Origin: Lotus japonicus
Lineage: Eukaryota; Streptophyta; Magnoliopsida; Fabales; Fabaceae
Assembly (NCBI RefSeq): GCF_012489685.1
Contig: NC_080043.1
Span: 17,683,443 to 17,747,442 of the forward strand
Reading direction: 5' to 3'
DNA length: 64,000 nt
Part shown: positions 40,097 through 52,840 of the stretch, in pieces
Layout: the number at the start of each line of letters is the position of its first letter
Position numbering within the stretch: position 1 is the stretch's first letter
Made by a program: the position numbers and the translations under genes
The notes under the pieces: generated by a model
What the model saw: only the letters and a program-made list of their open reading frames with translations
The model's database searches: none
Told to the model about the DNA's origin: nothing

Positions 40097-43000
40097 TGTA
40101 ACACCCCGATTTCGGTGGCGTCACTTTAGTAACCAAAGAAATAACTTAAGCGGAAAAACGTGAATTATTTTTTTTTCGATAATGTAAGTAAAGACAGAAA
40201 GAGATGAAACTCTAAAACGAAGATAACAGAACTAATATACAATATGATTACAGCCCCCACTGTAAGTTGTAAACCACGTCACGAGTAAACCAACAGTGAC
40301 GGAAAGTAAAAGAGAGTAACGCCCGTAGGCAAAAGTACAAACCAAGGTAAAAATATTGTGTCCGCAACACTAAACCTCAAAATCTGAGAACAAGTTGGCC
40401 CAGCGGCCTAAGAGAAGACCCCCTAGATCCAACCAGCTCTCTGTGATCTCCATAGGAAACCACACAAAAAGCTACCGGTAGGAAACTACCCTGTCCCCAA
40501 AACTGAAGCATGACGGTCAGAGCATCGACACTACTCCTACACTAATCCCATCTCGAGTAAGTTGCTCGGTGGCCAGCGGGGTCGACCACCCCTGAACCGT
40601 AGTCCTCCTGATCAAGCTTCTTCAACCTAGTTTCCCCTGAAGGGTGAACTATCGTGAACCGGTCCGCCATACTCAACTGACAAATGCGTAGTCCGCCCAA
40701 ACACACACAGAAGACGCGAGGGTCAACTCCAAAGAATTATATAAATAATAAAACCAGATATATAGGGTAATAATTATTTAGCCTCTCAGGCTTATACGTT
40801 TAGGGATAGCATCCTAGGGTTGCATATATCACAATGAATATAAAGATCATAATAACAATTAGCATGCCTCAAGTAGGATAAACAGGTACCAATCACACTC
40901 AGCAACTAAGTCAGCATGTATGTTGCATGAAATGCAATGCTGGGTAACAAAATGCATTCCGGAAGAAGGATGGACACCATCGAGTCAGCCCTAACACCGG
41001 CCAAAGTGGGACCATTCCGCTCGGGCGTCTCTTACACCACACAAAAGTAGTCAGATCAGCAGTGAACCCGTAGGTCTGCCATTCCGTCTGCTACTGAGGA
41101 CCACCGTAGTGTCCTAAATATGGAAATCCGGGTCTTATGACCATTTTGGAATCCACCGAGGTCCGGTAATCCGCCGTGTATTAACCTCAAAATGAGTGCA
41201 TGAATGCAAGTGATTAGCCAAACAACGTCTCCGACCTCACTCGACACGTCGTCACGTGTTCTAGCTAACTTATTGTCTCTAAAAAGCCTACCCTAAGGCA
41301 AATGTCGATTCTGCGACAAAATGAATTAACCAAAAGAAGAAGAATGTACTTGGGAACTCATGGTTCCCGGCTAAACTTTAGATAGCCAATCAATAAACTG
41401 CTCATCGAGCGAAAAGGTACCGAAGTACTTGGAAACTTATAGTCTCAGGCTAAACTTTAGATAGCCAAACATTAAACTGCTCATCGAGCGAAAGAGTATA
41501 AGCATACTCGGAAACTTGTAAGTTTCCTCAAAACTTGGACTCGACGACACTTATCATATCTCCAAGACTAATATTCAGGCTCTAAGCTCTTATCTAAAGT
41601 TGTTATCATTGTTCAAGGGGTTTAGAGATTGGTTAATGTCTTATGAATTTTCCTTGAGAAAATAGATTTCGTTTAGTCTTATGATACTTCCTATGAGTTT
41701 CAGGGATCCCATAATCCCAATTAATTTCTGAGAAGGTCTCGATCAATTAAAATATAACAAGGTCCGAACTTCGTTCGTCCTTTCAAACTCTCTCAAAATC
41801 TCATAAAAATTCGGCATGACTTGCCCGTAATCCTCACTTTCCAGAAACATAGGCACGAGTGGAATAACATCAATGAAACAGCTCAACCAATAGGCATAAA
41901 CAGCATATTCCAACACATCCTAAGTTAACCATGTGGCACATAGCATGTGGATCATTTAGCACACAATATCATGGCATCAAGTACTCAACAAGTTCGGCCG
42001 AAGCCTCAGAGAACAATTCAGACATTTAGCAATTAAGTGCATAACACATAAATCAAGTCGAACTTGTCGACACCTAAAGCATTATCTAGTAATTCAGAGA
42101 GTAGCCCTCACCTGTTGGTTTTCCAGCTCGCTCCTTGGACTTTCCTTCACAATCTTCCTCCTCAAGTCCTCCGAATTCCTCAAACGAACCTTAAAGCAAT
42201 TTCACAGAAATCAATCACAATGAGTCAGAAACTCAGCAAACAATAAGTCCTAGGGTCACACGGAACACTACAACTCCGTGGTACGACAATCTAACGCGTT
42301 AGGACAAGTTTTCGAAAAAGTCGGATTTCCTCCCCCCTTGGTATAGCTCTCGGCCACTTTCCTTAATTGGGAGGGTCGATTTTTCTTCGATCAAACTTGG
42401 TTCCTAGGTTAACATACGCCGTAACTAAGACGGTTCTAAGCTCGGAAAATTTTTCGGATCGAAAACTGATATAGGGGTAGTTTGGTCATTATTTTTAGCT
42501 CAAAATTTCAAAATTGGATTTTTGAAAAACAGATTGGATGGAGACGTCCACAACGACGTTTATGACGACAAATCCTACTAGCACTAAGCCAAGTCGATAG
42601 ATTAGAGCTTAAAGGTTGCGACTTTACCGAAAAATGGGTATTTAAGGTAGAAATTGATCCCGGCGGCATTTCGTCGACATTTGACAAAATCTAATCCGCA
42701 GAACACGCTCAGGAGCATGCAGGGAAGAAGTTTAGACACTGAAATCAGCGTATTTGAACAGTTTTACAAAAAGCTCCAAACTTTGAGCTCAGAAAAACAT
42801 AGAAAAAGTCGACAGATCTGACGATCAGAAGTGAGATATAGTTTACCTACCTCAAGGTCTTCGATTAGCAACGATCGGTGAAGAAAACGGGCAAAGATTC
42901 GCGAAAATCCGGATCCTCTCTTTCTCTCTAGCTGCTCACGGTTTTTGGGGGAGGGAAATGGGTATTTTTGCAAAAAAATCTAATTTTCAAGCTATTTATA

Positions 43001-43680
43001 GGTTTTGGAAAAAACGGAAAAATGATTTTTTTGCGATTCCGATTTTTCCTGCGCGTTCCTCTGCGCATTCTAAGATAGGTTCTGGCGACAGAATTCCAGA
43101 ACTCAAAACAGGATTCTTGGAATTAAACCAAAAGATCCAAAATCGGCATAAGTCGGTGTAAGTCGGATTATCCCGAAAAACTACTTTTTGCAGTGATCGT
43201 CGGATGAGAAAACTTCCTTCAGAAGAAAGATTAGGAATGACGAGAGAAATAGGAGAACGCGGGTGGAATCTTCTTTTGCAACTCCGAATAGAAAAAGTAT
43301 TCATCGTCTGTCGATCTTAGGTTTTCTCGAACTATCAGGGATTCCGTTTCGGCAAACTTCCGAGAATTGGAATTTGACGTTCGTACTTTCCAGGATTTCG
43401 CATCGAAATGATTGTTTAAGGACGGAAAAGAGAAGTTCTAACATTTCTCTGAGGATTTTTGGAATTAGTTTCCATCATGTCCTAAAGCGTAAATTAACTA
43501 TTCACTAATACCTTTGACCTAGGATTAAGCGTATGTTAGTCGTGCTATAACTCTTATCGGTTTTTCGATAAATTCTTGGACTTTTCCTGAACCTTTTTCC
43601 TTCACAAATTTATCTTAATCAAATAAACTCTTTTATTTTATTCACTTATCCAAAGCGTTAAAACTTGGGCCTTACATTAC
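40097..43680 (-). repeat. 3' LTR of the Ty3/gypsy element
   Basis: Starts TGTAACACCCCGATTTCGG on the plus strand and ends near CTTACATTAC. It is followed by the complement of a polypurine tract (CTTTCTTTTTGGAGGG on the minus strand, 43700-43684). The outer end is either 43676 (TG...CA form) or 43680 (the form that gives a perfect 5-bp target duplication). Confidence 0.88.
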
Positions 43681-43713
43681 TACCCTCCAAAAAGAAAGTT
43701 TCGACCTCGAAAC

Positions 43714-44886
43714 TTATGGTTCAGTAAAAAGTTCTGGATACTGTTCCTTGATCTTTTCCTTCAGCTCCCACGTCGCATCGCCGGTGTCCTTGTTCCAAAT
43801 AACCTTCACTAACTCGATCTCTTTTCCCCTCAACTGCTTTATCCTTGTGTCACCAATGCTGATTGGCGGTGTCTCGAAAGACAAGTTATCCTTCAACTCA
43901 ATGTCATCCAGCTCGATGACGTGCGTCGGATCAGCAATATACTTCCGCAGTTGTGACACATGGAATACATCGTGAACGTTTGATAGAAAAGGCGGTAGTG
44001 AGATCTGATAAGCTACCGGTCCTACACGACGAGTAATCTGATAAGGTCCAATGAACTTTGGCGTCAGCTTTCTTGACTTGATTGCTCGACCAACTCCTGT
44101 AGTCTGAGTAACTCGCAGAAACACATGATCTCCTTCTTCAAATTCCAGGGTTCTGCGCCTTTGATCTACATAGCTCTTCTGTCTACTCTGAGAAGCCTTC
44201 ATCTTCTCTCTGATCTGTTTAATCTTCTCAGTCGTCTGTTGCAGAAGTTCCGGTCCTACTAACAAATTCTCTCCATCTTGATACCAACATAAAGGTGTTC
44301 TACACTTGCGGCCATACAAAGCCTCATACGGTGCCATGCCTATGGTCGTATGAAAACTGTTGTTGTATGTGAACTCAATCAGTGGCAATAGGGTATCCCA
44401 ACTGCCCTTGTTGTCTAACACGCAAGCTCGTAGCAAATCCTCCAATGATTGGATAGTTCTCTCAGTTTGCCCATCAGTCTGTGGATGATAAGCAGAACTT
44501 AATCTCAGCCTCGTTCCCAAAGCATTATGAAGAGCTCCCCACAAATGTGAAGTAAACTTCGGGTCTCTATCGGAAACGATACTTGTTGGCACTCCATGAC
44601 GTAGCACAATCTCAGCTATATAAATCTCTGATAGCTTATCCACGTTGTACGTAGTTCTCACAGGTATGAAATGAGCTGACTTAGTCAATCGGTCCACGAT
44701 TACCCAAATCGAATCATATCCCTTTTGAGTTCTTGGCAACGCCACGACAAAATCCATCGATATGCTATCCCATTTCCATTGAGGTACATCCAAACTTTGT
44801 AGCATACCCGAAGATTTCTGATGTTCCACCTTCGCCTTTTGACAGATTAAACATGCAGCTACATATTCTGCCACTTGTCTCTTCAT
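43714..44886 (-). pseudogene. Ty3/gypsy integrase core and C-terminal domain
   Basis: 390 open codons. Begins just after the integrase zinc region (CLICQKAK), then the core with D-D-E: MDFVVALP near residue 45, SDRDPKF near 108, and the TERTIQ glutamate near 144. A GPY-type stretch (KFIGPYQI) is near 278 and a chromodomain-like tail (WNKDTGDATWEL...YPELF) at the end. The order and tail place it with Tekay/Del-type chromoviruses. Upstream coding (45110-44883) is in another frame because one base is lost near 44900, so the integrase is broken. Confidence 0.85.
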
Positions 44887-45110
44887 CCCTGGCCACCAAA
44901 ATTCACCTTCAAGTCCTGATACATCTTTTTCATTCCAGGGTGAATGCTCAACTTGCTTTTGTGACCTTCGTCCATAATCAACCTCCTTAAGTCAGGGTTG
45001 TTAGGTACGCACACTCTATCCTTGCATCGCAGGATATTGTCACTCCCTACCTTGAATTCCGGGTCCTTACCCTGAATTACTAAATTCTTATTTTCCGAGT
45101 AAAAATTCAT
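44883..45110 (-). pseudogene. Integrase zinc-binding region, frameshifted from the core
   Basis: 75 codons containing the HHCC start of gypsy integrase (LRRLIMDEGHKSKLSIHPG). The frame leaves the integrase core at about 44900, where a T appears to be missing before the WWPG motif. It runs into the frame at 44886. Confidence 0.75.
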
Positions 45111-46854
45111 CTTGTAACTGTTGGTCTCGAATTTCTTCCTTCAATCCATTGGTGATCTTGATCGTCCCAAACTTCAGTTCTCCCTCAGATGCTCTCACAT
45201 CTAAGCTCAAATCTCAAAATTGTTCCAGCAGTTGCAGCTCCTTAACCATCATTGATGAGATATGCATCTTCCTGCTCAATGCATCAGTAACGACATTAGC
45301 CTTTCCAGGATGGTATTGTAAGGTAAAATCGTAATCCTTGAGAAATTCCATCCAGCGTCGTTGTCTCATGTTCAACTCCTTCTGGTCAAACAAGTACTTT
45401 AAGCTCTATGTCGTCCTGCTCGACCACTCGTGTCGGTTCTATGTTGGAAATAACATTGGTTGACGCTACGTGCAATTGCACAACCTTAACCACTTGATCC
45501 TTTACTTTTGTTCGTCCAAAAATTCTGCTTAAAATCAGTACACCTCTGGCATTCCAGAGTGAATGTTCAACCTGTCCTCGTGATCTCCACTCATGATTCA
45601 AAACTTAACTCGATCGCTCTATAACTCATAGACGAACTATTCCCTTGGAATCTACTAGTCCATTAACGTCGATTCCAACTTCGTAACTATCCTCATTCGC
45701 ACCATGAAATCAATCTTCTACTTAGTCATCACTCAAAGTAAAACTTGACGTGAGTCTTAATACCTTGTGCATCGCTAGACCCAATCCTTTTTAACATCCA
45801 TTCATCAACTACTTATAAGCTAATCACCATCTTAATATCTTACAATCCATTATTGTCATGTCCTCTTTTTCGAGACTTCCCTTACTTGAACCATAAAACC
45901 AACCTTCACTTATTCACAACCCACTTTACAATTACCTAAAATCCTTAACACTTCCCCCAAATCCGAACTTATTCCCTAGAAGATCAAACCATAGCTGTAC
46001 CTCAGGAAACTTAACTAGTCATTTTATCACCCGATCCCTCAACATTCGGAGGTTTAACTACAATCATTAATGCCAACACCACTAAATCTCTGATTCGAAC
46101 ATGATTTTCACCTCCCAAGGTCAATCTTAACCCTTAAATCCTCACTTAACTTAGTGAAATTCACTTGCTAACCCCAGCATGCAATGTCGGAATCCATAAC
46201 AAAGTTCCATTCACTCTTAGACTCTAAGAAATTTGTCCACATATAACAACCTCAAGTATTCATCTTAATACTAACTCTTTATTTCCGTAACTAGATCGTC
46301 CTCCAATCAATCCGATACTTAGTCTCTCGATCAAAACCTGACAAACCTTGAGTCCTACGCACTTGAGACAAGAATTCATAGACTTAGAACCTAAACTTTC
46401 ACCAAGTTTGGACCTCAAATGTCCTTTAATTCTTCAATACTTCTTAAATGAATATCCATTTCTTAAACTATAACTCCTCCCCAAAGGAGATCAATTACTT
46501 AACAAGAGCTTTACTTCCCAACTCAACTAATCCTCGATCCAATCAAATTAATCTTACCAATCCATCTATCAAAGTCCATTGCCAGTTCTGATTCCGAATA
46601 TCACCCCCTCAATATTAAGTTGATCAGGCCTAATACATCGAAGGTGAAGATTTAGAAAAACCCACTGGAACAGTCAATGAGTTCCTAACATCCAGCAGTC
46701 ACAAAGATCTTGATATTAAATCCTCAATGATGCCGCTACGGAACTACACGCTCTCGACATCATACATATACTATCCATACGGAATCTCCCTGAGATTCAT
46801 CCTTCAGCTTCTAGCTTCTTGTTAAACGCATCGGTGCAAGACTACTTTCTAGGC
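45111..46854 (-). pseudogene. Decayed internal region of the gypsy element
   Basis: Non-coding now. Short matches to the end of RNase H and a repeated echo of the integrase zinc region (near 45540-45600) are visible, but no protease or RT motifs. It replaces roughly 3 kb of expected polymerase sequence. Confidence 0.55.
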
Positions 46855-47796
46855 TTAACGTGTTATTCTGAACCTCGTGTAACTTCTATAGTTTAAACAC
46901 GAGCAACGATCAAATAAAGTATTATTAGGCGTAATAACTATAAAGTCAATGCTTAAACAATTTAAGTAAAATTGGTGCGTGGCATGTGCTACGAGAGTAA
47001 TGGAGCGTATTATACTAGAATGAGAAGAAATAGTTAGAAGGTTACCATCGTTTGTGCGCTCTCCTCTGACTAGTCCGTCAGCTCCCTCGCCGCACGAGAC
47101 ATAGACTCCTCCCCGTGCAGCAGGATGTCTTCCTCTTACCGTAGGCACAGATGGCTCAACCCTGGTTACATTGCAATCCTTGGCTTGATGCCCCGGGCGA
47201 TTGCAGTTAAAACATAGAGGTCTCCCGTCTGGACACTTGTTAGAGTGGTGCCCCACCTTCTTGCACCTGTAACACGTTACTTGCTTCCTCGCCCCTTTAG
47301 ATTTGGCAGGAAGTTTACCCTTCATCTTGTTGTCAGACGGTCCCGCTTGGAACGTTCTACAGTTCACGGCCAAGTGCCCTATCTGGTTGCAATTAAAACA
47401 TCGAGGCCCTTGGTCCAGACATGCATTAGCATAGTGTCCATTCTTTCCACACCTGAAATATGTCACCTCAGGATGTGCCGATTGGCTTCCTGCCCCTGGA
47501 GTGGCAGTAGTCGAAGACTTAAAAGATCTTGGGGTAAAACCCCTCTCCTTCGGATGCTGATACGGCCCCAACTGACGGTACTCCTGAGAACCTGACCTCA
47601 CTGGTCCTCCAGTTCCAGCTCGGTCCAACCTACTTTGCTGGTATTGGGACGCCTCGATTAGCGGTTGAGGTTGTTCACGTGCCGCCTCCTCAGCGCGTCT
47701 GTAAGCGTCCTCAGCAGCCTGATTCATCATTGCCTCAATCATGGTAGCTATTGCCTTCGCCATACGGTCAGGGCTTACCATCCTATGCTTAGTCAA
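46855..47796 (-). pseudogene. gag: Ty3/gypsy gag, core-deleted, four zinc knuckles
   Basis: 313 codons. A short N terminus (MVSPDRMAKAIATMIEAM) jumps to the knuckle region without the usual capsid core, so an internal deletion is likely. Four CCHC knuckles follow: the first is damaged (Tyr where the first Cys is expected, YFRCGKNGHYANAC); the others are intact (CFNCNQIGHLAVNC, CYRCKKVGHHSNKC, CFNCNRPGHQAKDC). The C-terminal tail after about residue 245 is probably out of the original frame. It lies 181 bp downstream of the primer site. Confidence 0.78.
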
Positions 47797-47977
47797 ACAA
47801 ACAGTTAGTACTCATCATCGGATAGCATCTAAAATACTATACAATATGATTAAGCAATAACTTCAATCAATTCTAAGCGACAAATCGCTTGGCAGACAAT
47901 CAATTTTTACTCTTTGCAGAGTCACACAACCTAGCACAGAAGACCTATTCCCCAAAGACTCCAGAAAGACTCGACAA

Positions 47978-47989
47978 GCTCTGATACCA
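47978..47989 (-). other. Primer site of the Ty3/gypsy element (Met tRNA)
   Basis: TGGTATCAGAGC on the minus strand, three bases from the 5' LTR end. Confidence 0.88.
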
Positions 47990-47992
47990 CAA

Positions 47993-50900
47993 TGTAACAC
48001 CCCGATTTCGGTGGCGTCACTTTAGTAACCAAAGAAATAACTTAAGCGGAAAAACGTGAATTATTTTTTTTTCGATAATGTAAGTAAAGACAGAAAGAGA
48101 TGAAACTCTAAAACGAAGATAACAGAACTAATATACAATATGATTACAGCCCCCACTGTAAGTTGTAAACCACGTCACGAGTAAACCTCCAGTGACGGAA
48201 AGTAAAAGAGAGTAACGCCCGTAGGCAAAAGTACAAACCAAGGTAAAAATATTGTGTCCGCAACACTAAACCTCAAAATCTGAGAACAAGTTGGCCCAGC
48301 GGCCTAAGAGAAGACCCCCTAGATCCAACCAGCTCTCTGTGATCTCCATAGGAAACCACACAAAAAGCTACCGGTAGGAAACTACCCTGTCCCCAAAACT
48401 GAAGCATGACGGTCAGAGCATCGACACTACTCCTACACTAATCCCATCTCGAGTAAGTTGCTCGGTGGCCAGCGGGGTCGACCACCCCTGAACCGTAGTC
48501 CTCCTGATCAAGCTTCTTCAACCTAGTTTCCCCTGAAGGGTGAACCATCGTGAACCGGTCCGCCATACTCAACTGACAATGGCGTAGTCCGCCCAAACAC
48601 ACACAGAAGACGCGAGGGTCAACTCCAAAGAATTATATAAATAATAAAACCAGATATATAGGGTAATAATTATTTAGCCTCTCAGGCTTATACGTTTAGG
48701 GATAGCATCCTAGGGTTGCATATATCACAATGAATATAAAGATCATAATAACAATTAGCATGCCTCAAGTAGGATAAACAGGTACCAATCACACTCAGCA
48801 ACTAAGTCAGCATGTATGTTGCATGAAATGCAATGCTGGGTAACAAAATGCATTCCGGAAGAAGGATGGACACCATCGAGTCAGCCCTAACACCGGCCAA
48901 AGTGGGACCATTCCGCTCGGGCGTCTCTTACACCACACAAAAGTAGTCAGATCAGCAGTGAACCCGTAGGTCTGCCATTCCGTCTGCTACTGAGGACCAC
49001 CGTAGTGTCCTAAATATGGAAATCCGGGTCTTATGACCATTTTGGAATCCACCGAGGTCCGGTAATCCGCCGTGTATTAACCTCAAAATGAGTGCATGAA
49101 TGCAAGTGATTAGCCAAACAACGTCTCCGACCTCACTCGACACGTCGTCACGTGTTCTAGCTAACTTATTGTCTCTAAAAAGCCTACCCTAAGGCAAATG
49201 TCGATTCTGCGACAAAATGAATTAACCAAAAGAAGAAGAATGTACTTGGGAACTCATGGTTCCCGGCTAAACTTTAGATAGCCAATCAATAAACTGCTCA
49301 TCGAGCGAAAAGGTACCGAAGTACTTGGAAACTTATAGTCTCCGGCTAAACTTTAGATAGCCAAACATTAAACTGCTCATCGAGCGAAAGAGTATAAGCA
49401 TACTCGGAAACTTGTAAGTTTCCTCAAAACTTGGACTCGACGACACTTATCATATCTCCAAGACTAATATTCAGGCTCTAAGCTCTTATCTAAAGTTGTT
49501 ATCATTGTTCAAGGGGTTTAGAGATTGGTTAATGTCTTATGAATTTTCCTTGAGAAAATAGATTTCGTTTAGTCTTATGATACTTCCTATGAGTTTCAGG
49601 GATCCCATAATCCCAATTAATTTCTGAGAAGGTCTCGATCAATTAAAATATAACAAGGTCCGAACTTCGTTCGTCCTTTCAAACTCTCTCAAAATCTCAT
49701 AAAAATTCGGCATGACTTGCCCGTAATCCTCACTTTCCAGAAACATAGGCACGAGTGGAATAACATCAATGAAACAGCTCAACCAATAGGCATAAACAGC
49801 ATATTCCAACACATCCTAAGTTAACCATGTAGCACATAGCATGTGGATCATTTAGCACACAATATCATGGCATCAAGTACTCAACAAGTTCGGCCGAAGC
49901 CTCAGAGAACAATTCAGACATTTAGCAATTAAGTGCATAACACATAAATCAAGTCGAACTTGTCGACACCTAAAGCATTATCTAGTAATTCAGAGAGTAG
50001 CCCTCACCTGTTGGTTTTCCAGCTCGCTCCTTGGACTTTCCTTCACAATCTTCCTCCTCAAGTCCTCCGAATTCCTCAAACGAACCTTAAAGCAATTTCA
50101 CAGAAATCAATCACAATGAGTCAGAAACTCAGCAAACAATAAGTCCTAGGGTCACACGGAACACTACAACTCCGTGGTACGACAATCTAACGCGTTAGGA
50201 CAAGTTTTCGAAAAAGTCGGATTTCCTCCCCCCTTGGTATAGCTCTCGGCCACTTTCCTTAATTGGGAGGGTCGATTTTTCTTCGATCAAACTTGGTTCC
50301 TAGGTTAACATACGCCGTAACTAAGATGGTTCTAAGCTCGGAAAATTTTTCGGATCGAAAACTGATATAGGGGTAGTTTGGTCATTATTTTTAGCTCAAA
50401 ATTTCAAAATTGGATTTTTGAAAAACAGATTGGATGGAGACGTCCACAACGACGTTTATGACGACAAATCCTACTAGCACTAAGCCAAGTCGATAGATTA
50501 GAGCTTAAAGGTTGCGACTTTACCGAAAAATGGGTATTTAAGGTAGAAATTGATCCCGGCGGCATTTCGTCGACATTTGACAAAATCTAATCCGCAGAAC
50601 ACGCTCAGGAGCATGCAGGGAAGAAGTTTAGACACTGAAATCAGCGTATTTGAACAGTTTTACAAAAAGCTCCAAACTTTGAGCTCAGAAAAACATAGAA
50701 AAAGTCGACAGATCTGACGATCAGAAGTGAGATATAGTTTACCTACCTCAAGGTCTTCGATTAGCAACGATCGGTGAAGAAAACGGGCAAAGATTCGCGA
50801 AAATCCGGATCCTCTCTTTCTCTCTAGCTGCTCACGGTTTTTGGGGGAGGGAAATGGGTATTTTTGCAAAAAAATCTAATTTTCAAGCTATTTATAGGTT

Positions 50901-51576
50901 TTGGAAAAAACGGAAAAATGATTTTTTTGCGATTCCGATTTTTCCTGCGCGTTCCTCTGCGCATTCTAAGATAGGTTCTGGCGACAGAATTCCAGAACTC
51001 AAAACAGGATTCTTGGAATTAAACCAAAAGATCCAAAATCGGCATAAGTCGGTGTAAGTCGGATTATCCCGAAAAACTACTTTTTGCAGTGATCGTCGGA
51101 TGAGAAAACTTCCTTCTGAAGAAAGATTAGGAATGACGAGAGAAATAGGAGAACGCGGGTGGAATCTTCTTTTGCAACTCCGAATAGAAAAAGTCTTCAT
51201 CGTCTGTCGATCTTAGGTTTTCTCGAACTATCAGGGATTCCGTTTCGGCAAACTTCCGAGAATTGGAATTTGACGTTCGTACTTTCCAGGATTTCGCATC
51301 GAAATGATTGTTTAAGGACGGAAAAGAGAAGTTCTAACATTTCTCTGAGGATTTTTGGAATTAGTTTCCATCATGTCCTAAAGCGTAAATTAACTATTCA
51401 CTAATACCTTTGACCTAGGATTAAGCGTATGTTAGTCGTGCTATAACTCTTATCGGTTTTTCGATAAATTCTTGGACTTTTCCTGAACCTTTTTCCTTCA
51501 CAAATTTATCTTAATCAAATAAACTCTTTTATTTTATTCACTTATCCAAAGCGTTAAAACTTGGGCCTTACATTAC
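47993..51576 (-). repeat. 5' LTR of the Ty3/gypsy element
   Basis: Matches 40097-43680 at offset 7896. Small differences noticed include 48188 (CTCC for AACA-type change), 48545, 48580, 49342, 49831, 50325, 51118 and 51195. Short open frames occur in both LTRs and are not genes. Confidence 0.88.
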
Positions 51577-52300
51577 ACCACCGTAACCCAACCCCCACGA
51601 TCGAAACCCAACCCAAGATCTAAAGTTGAAGTTGAAGTTGTGGGTTTTGCGGAAGCAGATTCGAAGGTCCCGGTCTCACCCTTTCAACCTTCGTTCTCCC
51701 TCGTGGTCTCTCAGCAAGGATGCAAGCCAAATCATGGGTTTTGGAGCGGTGGTGGTAATGGGTTCTGGGTGAGTTTGGGTTCAGTGGGTTTAGATTTGGT
51801 GAGAAGCAAGAAGAATAGGGGAACTGATGAAATGATGATGAAGAAAATGTTGAAGATGACAGATTTGGAAGAAAATGAATGATGAAGATGAATATCTGGG
51901 TGGAAGATAATAAGATTAAGAATGAATCTTATGATTAAGATATATTTTATTTTTAAAAAAATTCAGGAAATCCACTTTTGTGGGTCAAAAGCACCATGTG
52001 TAACTATGCATAAGTTTTTGTTTTTGCATAATAAATTTTTCCCTAACTGTTGCCTTTTTTTTCTTTATTTTATCCATCGAAGCCACTAGGGACTAGGGTT
52101 ATAAAATATTGGCTTTTTTCTTTTTTTTTTATCAAAAGGCTTTTTTAGTTTTCTTTACAAACCTTAAATAGTTGTGAAACATGACCCATTGGTATTGTAT
52201 CGTCTTAGTTTTCCATGGGCTAGTTTACAACATTTCGCTGTGTATCCTGTCATTATCCCCCGCGACAAGATTATAAGGTTTGACAAAAAAAGAAGATTCT
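51577..52300. other. Flanking DNA, no gene supported
   Basis: Continues the CAC-rich target of the gypsy element. An 80-codon frame (51640-51882, Gly/Ser/Val-rich) has no recognisable family, promoter or splice sites; it may be a remnant of a gene or of another repeat. The rest is AT-rich. Confidence 0.45.
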
Positions 52301-52303
52301 TAA

Positions 52304-52668
52304 GCATCCCCAATGCATAGTTGCTAGTTGGGTTGCTTAAAAACTATTTCGGTGGGTCCAGATTGACACATAGGATTTAAGCAACCCAAGCAGAATTCGC
52401 TTCAACCACGGTTGCTTAGTTTACTTTTAGTTGGGTTCCATTATACCTCTTATATTTATATTATTTCAAGGTAATGACACTATACAAGTACATGAATGTA
52501 AGAGAAAATATGATTTTTTAGTCAAAAAGTAAGGAGAGAGAAAATAAGCAACCGTTGCTTAAATTTAAGCAACCCAACTGCCACGTCATGTTGCTCCAGT
52601 GGTGCTCCAAAATAAGCAACGTTGCTTAAGTTGCCAACTGGATTTAAGCAACCCCATTGGAGATGCTC
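52304..52668 (+). mobile_element. MITE with TAA target duplication
   Basis: 365 bp. Ends GCATCCCCAATGCATAGTTGCT (left, abbreviated core GCATCCCCAATG) and the inverse of GAGCATCTCCAATGGGGTTG (right), flanked by TAA on both sides. TAA duplication points to PIF/Harbinger (Tourist-like). The interior repeats AAGCAACCNNGTTGCTTA-type palindromes several times. Non-coding. Confidence 0.6.
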
Positions 52669-52840
52669 TAAGGTAAGAAAGAATTTGACGATCCTTTAAA
52701 AAAAGAGCTTGACCAAAAGAAAAACGTGAAAAAGAAGAATTACGATCCTTTAAAAAAAATCATTCATCTACTTTAAAATAAAACTATAATACATTAAATT
52801 ATTTATAATAAAATTATTATAAGTGTTAATTATGTAATTT

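Larger units (their letters stand above)
40097..51576 (-). mobile_element. Non-autonomous Ty3/gypsy (chromovirus-like) element
   Basis: 11.5 kb on the minus strand with two LTRs of 3584 bp at a constant offset of 7896 and only about ten substitutions noticed, hence young. Five-base ACCAC flanks it (40092-40096 and 51577-51581), a good target duplication in a CAC-rich target. The interior is only 4.3 kb: a truncated gag, decayed sequence, and an integrase/C-terminal fragment. Protease and most of RT are missing, so mobility needs a helper element. Confidence 0.88.

Noticed and set aside
42064..43508. Several 60-102 codon frames in the gypsy LTRs (also at +7896)
   Set aside because: Both strands are open in overlapping frames in LTR sequence and no protein family is recognisable.
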